A stretch of DNA of 21,589 nt, from NCBI GenBank assembly GCA_036394315.1, contig DASWFI010000062.1, positions 1 to 21,589 on the forward strand. The letters are read 5' to 3'. A program made the position numbers and the translations under genes. Each line of letters opens with the position of its first letter. The stretch's first letter is position 1. Below the pieces are notes generated by a model. The model was not told the DNA's origin. It saw nothing but the letters and a program-made list of their open reading frames with translations, and did not search any database. The DNA is from DASWFI01 sp036394315 (GTDB lineage Bacteria; Patescibacteriota; Doudnabacteria; UBA920; O2-02-FULL-48-8). Below are positions 20,142-21,589 of the stretch, one piece after another.

Positions 20142-21391
20142 TTACTTTCGCCTAGTGTCACTGTTATATCCTTCGTCACATTGCGACTCAAGACTTTCAT
20201 TTTTATCTGATCACCCGGACTGAATTTTTTAAGCAACCGAGCCAAACTATTCTGTTGATCGATTTTGGTGCCGTTAATTTCCAAAATTATATCGTTTTCG
20301 CGCAAACCTGCCTTATCTGCCGCTGAACCTGGTAAAACAGCAGGGCTGCTGGGGGTGCCGCCCGAAACAATCAATGCGCCGTAATCCACGCTTAATTTAT
20401 TTTCGTCCTTAATGCTTTGATTGATTAAAACATAACGGACACCCAGGAATGGCTTAGTAATGGTGCCGGTTTTCTGGAAAACTTCTACATCTTTTTTTAT
20501 ATCATTTACAGGAATTGCGAATCCGACTAATTGACCGCCCGAGTCAATAGCAGTATTGATACCGATCACCGATCCGCCAATATCAAGGAGCGGGCCTCCA
20601 GAATTTCCGGGATTGATCGCGGCGTCGGTTTGAATAACACCATCCAGCTGTTCTGAACCCGTAGTGCCTCCAGCGGTAATGCTTCGGCCGATTCCCGACA
20701 CCACGCCTGTGGTTACCGTGTTTTGGTATTGACCCAATGAATTTCCAATCGCGATAACTTTTTGTCCGATTTGCAGGTTAGTCGAATCCCCCAATGCTAT
20801 AGTAGGCAAATTCGTAGCTTTGATTTTGACCAAAGCCAGATCATTGACCGGATCGCGTGCTAGCACCTGGGCATCATATTTCTTCCCATCATTCATAAGC
20901 ACGGTGTAAGTAGCGTTAGCGTCAGCTACTACGTGTTTGTTCGTTACTATCAAACCATCAGCAGTAATAATAAAGCCACTACCTCCACCGACTTCCTGAA
21001 TGTTCGGAGTGCCCGGCTGATTATTGCGATTCTTGACAAACGGATCTAAACTGAAGGGCCCGAAATCAAATGGCGAAGATGAAGATGAGTAGCCTGGTAT
21101 TTTACTTAAATCTTTAGAAATAATAATAGAAACAACTGCTGGGGAGGCCTTTTTCACCACATCAATCACAGCGGAATTTTCATTAACTACTACTGTTTTT
21201 ACTTCACTCTTGCCAGACAAAGATATACCTCTGCCTGTAAGAAAACTTGCGCCAAAAATAGCGCCGGCTATGCCGAACAAAAAACTCAAAAGCACCACTA
21301 ATCCCAGTAATTTCAGGTGAGATTTGTCAGATTTATCTGAAACTTCGGATAAATCGGGTAAATAAGTTTTTTCTGTGTTCTCTGTGTCCAT
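20138..21391 (-). CDS. htrA: HtrA/DegP-type membrane-anchored serine protease
   Basis: A 417-residue S1C protease: a Ser/Asp/Lys-rich cytoplasmic start, one membrane helix (about 27-52), a Gly/Ser/Pro-rich linker, a trypsin-like domain with H153 (VTNKHVV), D184 (VNDLALVKI) and S264 (INPGNSGGPL), and one C-terminal PDZ domain (from about 310; SAADKAGLRENDIILEINGT). Faces the cell exterior and handles misfolded or surface proteins, which fits the many exported proteins encoded nearby. One PDZ domain matches the DegS/HtrA layout rather than DegP with two. A promoter with extended -10 lies 22 nt upstream; the ribosome site is AAAGAG. Confidence 0.96.
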   Translation of the reverse strand: MDTENTEKTYLPDLSEVSDKSDKSHLKLLGLVVLLSFLFGIAGAIFGASFLTGRGISLSGKSEVKTVVVNENSAVIDVVKKASPAVVSIIISKDLSKIPGYSSSSSPFDFGPFSLDPFVKNRNNQPGTPNIQEVGGGSGFIITADGLIVTNKHVVADANATYTVLMNDGKKYDAQVLARDPVNDLALVKIKATNLPTIALGDSTNLQIGQKVIAIGNSLGQYQNTVTTGVVSGIGRSITAGGTTGSEQLDGVIQTDAAINPGNSGGPLLDIGGSVIGINTAIDSGGQLVGFAIPVNDIKKDVEVFQKTGTITKPFLGVRYVLINQSIKDENKLSVDYGALIVSGGTPSSPAVLPGSAADKAGLRENDIILEINGTKIDQQNSLARLLKKFSPGDQIKMKVLSRNVTKDITVTLGESK

Positions 21392-21412
21392 ATTTTCTCT
21401 TTAATGTAACTT

Positions 21413-21440
21413 ATTATACCATATTTAATTCAAATATCAA
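21413..21440 (-). promoter_or_regulatory. Sigma-70 extended -10 promoter of htrA
   Basis: On the minus strand TTGATA (21435-21440), a 16-nt spacer and TATAAT (21413-21418) preceded by TGG, which gives an extended -10. The predicted start near 21406 leaves a leader of about 15 nt before the htrA ATG. Confidence 0.85.
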
Positions 21441-21473
21441 AATCAAACAATCGTAAGTTCAATGATCAAGTGC

Positions 21474-21511
21474 AACACCTAGAATATAGATAGCAATTAA
21501 CGCTAGGTGTT
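21474..21511. repeat. 9-bp inverted repeat abutting the IS30-like start codon
   Basis: AACACCTAG (21474-21482) pairs with CTAGGTGTT (21503-21511), and the right arm ends at the base before the ATG. The right arm contains AGGTG, the only Shine-Dalgarno-like sequence, so in RNA the hairpin would hide it. It may also belong to the element's left terminal region. Confidence 0.75.
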
Positions 21512-21589
21512 ATGAAAAAACAAATATATAGCCAATTAACCTTCTCTGAGCGGGAACAGATCCATTTCATGCTCTGGGACAAGCTTTCA
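21512..21589 (+). CDS. IS30-family transposase, N-terminal fragment, cut by window edge
   Basis: The first 26 codons on the plus strand: MKKQIYSQLTFSEREQIHFM then LWDKLS. This matches the start of the helix-turn-helix in IS30 transposases, where LTxxERxxIxxLLxxGxS is usual. The catalytic DDE domain would lie beyond the edge. It is the only plus-strand gene and faces away from htrA. The element's left end must lie between the htrA promoter and about 21474, but the exact terminal repeat cannot be fixed from one end. Confidence 0.8.
   Translation, partial: MKKQIYSQLTFSEREQIHFMLWDKLS

Noticed and set aside
1..21589. CRISPR array, tRNA or rRNA genes
   Set aside because: No regularly spaced direct repeats and no cloverleaf or rRNA-like sequence were seen; nearly all bases are in protein genes.

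Overview
The window is a compact bacterial chromosome segment in which every resident gene lies on the minus strand; the two transposase fragments at the edges belong to mobile elements. It reads as a member of the Candidate Phyla Radiation (Patescibacteria). Reasons: a split (two-gene) transketolase, a PfkB-type sugar kinase in place of a canonical PfkA, a glycolytic gene order mixed with many small single-pass membrane proteins and PsbP-like exported proteins, 0-15 nt or overlapping gene junctions, and moderate-to-low GC. TAA, TAG and TGA all act as stops, including TGA in ATGA overlaps, so this is not one of the lineages that recode UGA. The exact phylum is inference; I cannot place it below the radiation.

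Layout in transcription order (right to left). The right edge (21474-21589) holds the start of an IS30-like transposase on the plus strand. Transcription unit 1 starts at a strong promoter (21413-21440): htrA protease, ruvX, a 60-aa membrane protein, a 172-aa PsbP-like membrane protein, galT, tpiA, a 541-aa protein with a caspase-like C-terminus, and rpiB. Unit 2 (weak promoter near 15060-15065): a 471-aa exported beta-rich protein, rpe, transketolase N-subunit, a 55-aa membrane peptide, transketolase C-subunit. Unit 3 (promoter 10867-10895, probably leaderless): two paralogous four-helix membrane proteins ending at a terminator (9736-9763). Unit 4 (promoter 9682-9710): PfkB sugar kinase, a 323-aa exported protein, a 70-aa exported peptide, class II aldolase, a 43-aa membrane peptide, gap, two membrane proteins, a 287-aa membrane-anchored protein, pgk, gpmI and a degenerate response regulator, ending at a terminator (265-293). 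The left edge holds the 5' part of an IS200/IS605-type transposase (1-192) with two hairpins upstream.

The enzymes cover lower glycolysis/gluconeogenesis (aldolase, TPI, GAPDH, PGK, iPGM, possibly a phosphofructokinase-like step) and the non-oxidative pentose phosphate branch (RpiB, Rpe, split Tkt). Phosphoglucose isomerase, enolase, pyruvate kinase and transaldolase are not in the window. What stands out is the interleaving: most enzyme genes touch or overlap a gene for a small membrane or exported protein of unknown function, and several of those proteins share motifs with each other. No gene-free stretch exceeds 300 bases; the longest (193-299, 3520-3639, 9649-9785) hold the hairpins, terminators, promoter and possible mini-ORF listed below. 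No tRNA, rRNA or CRISPR array was seen.
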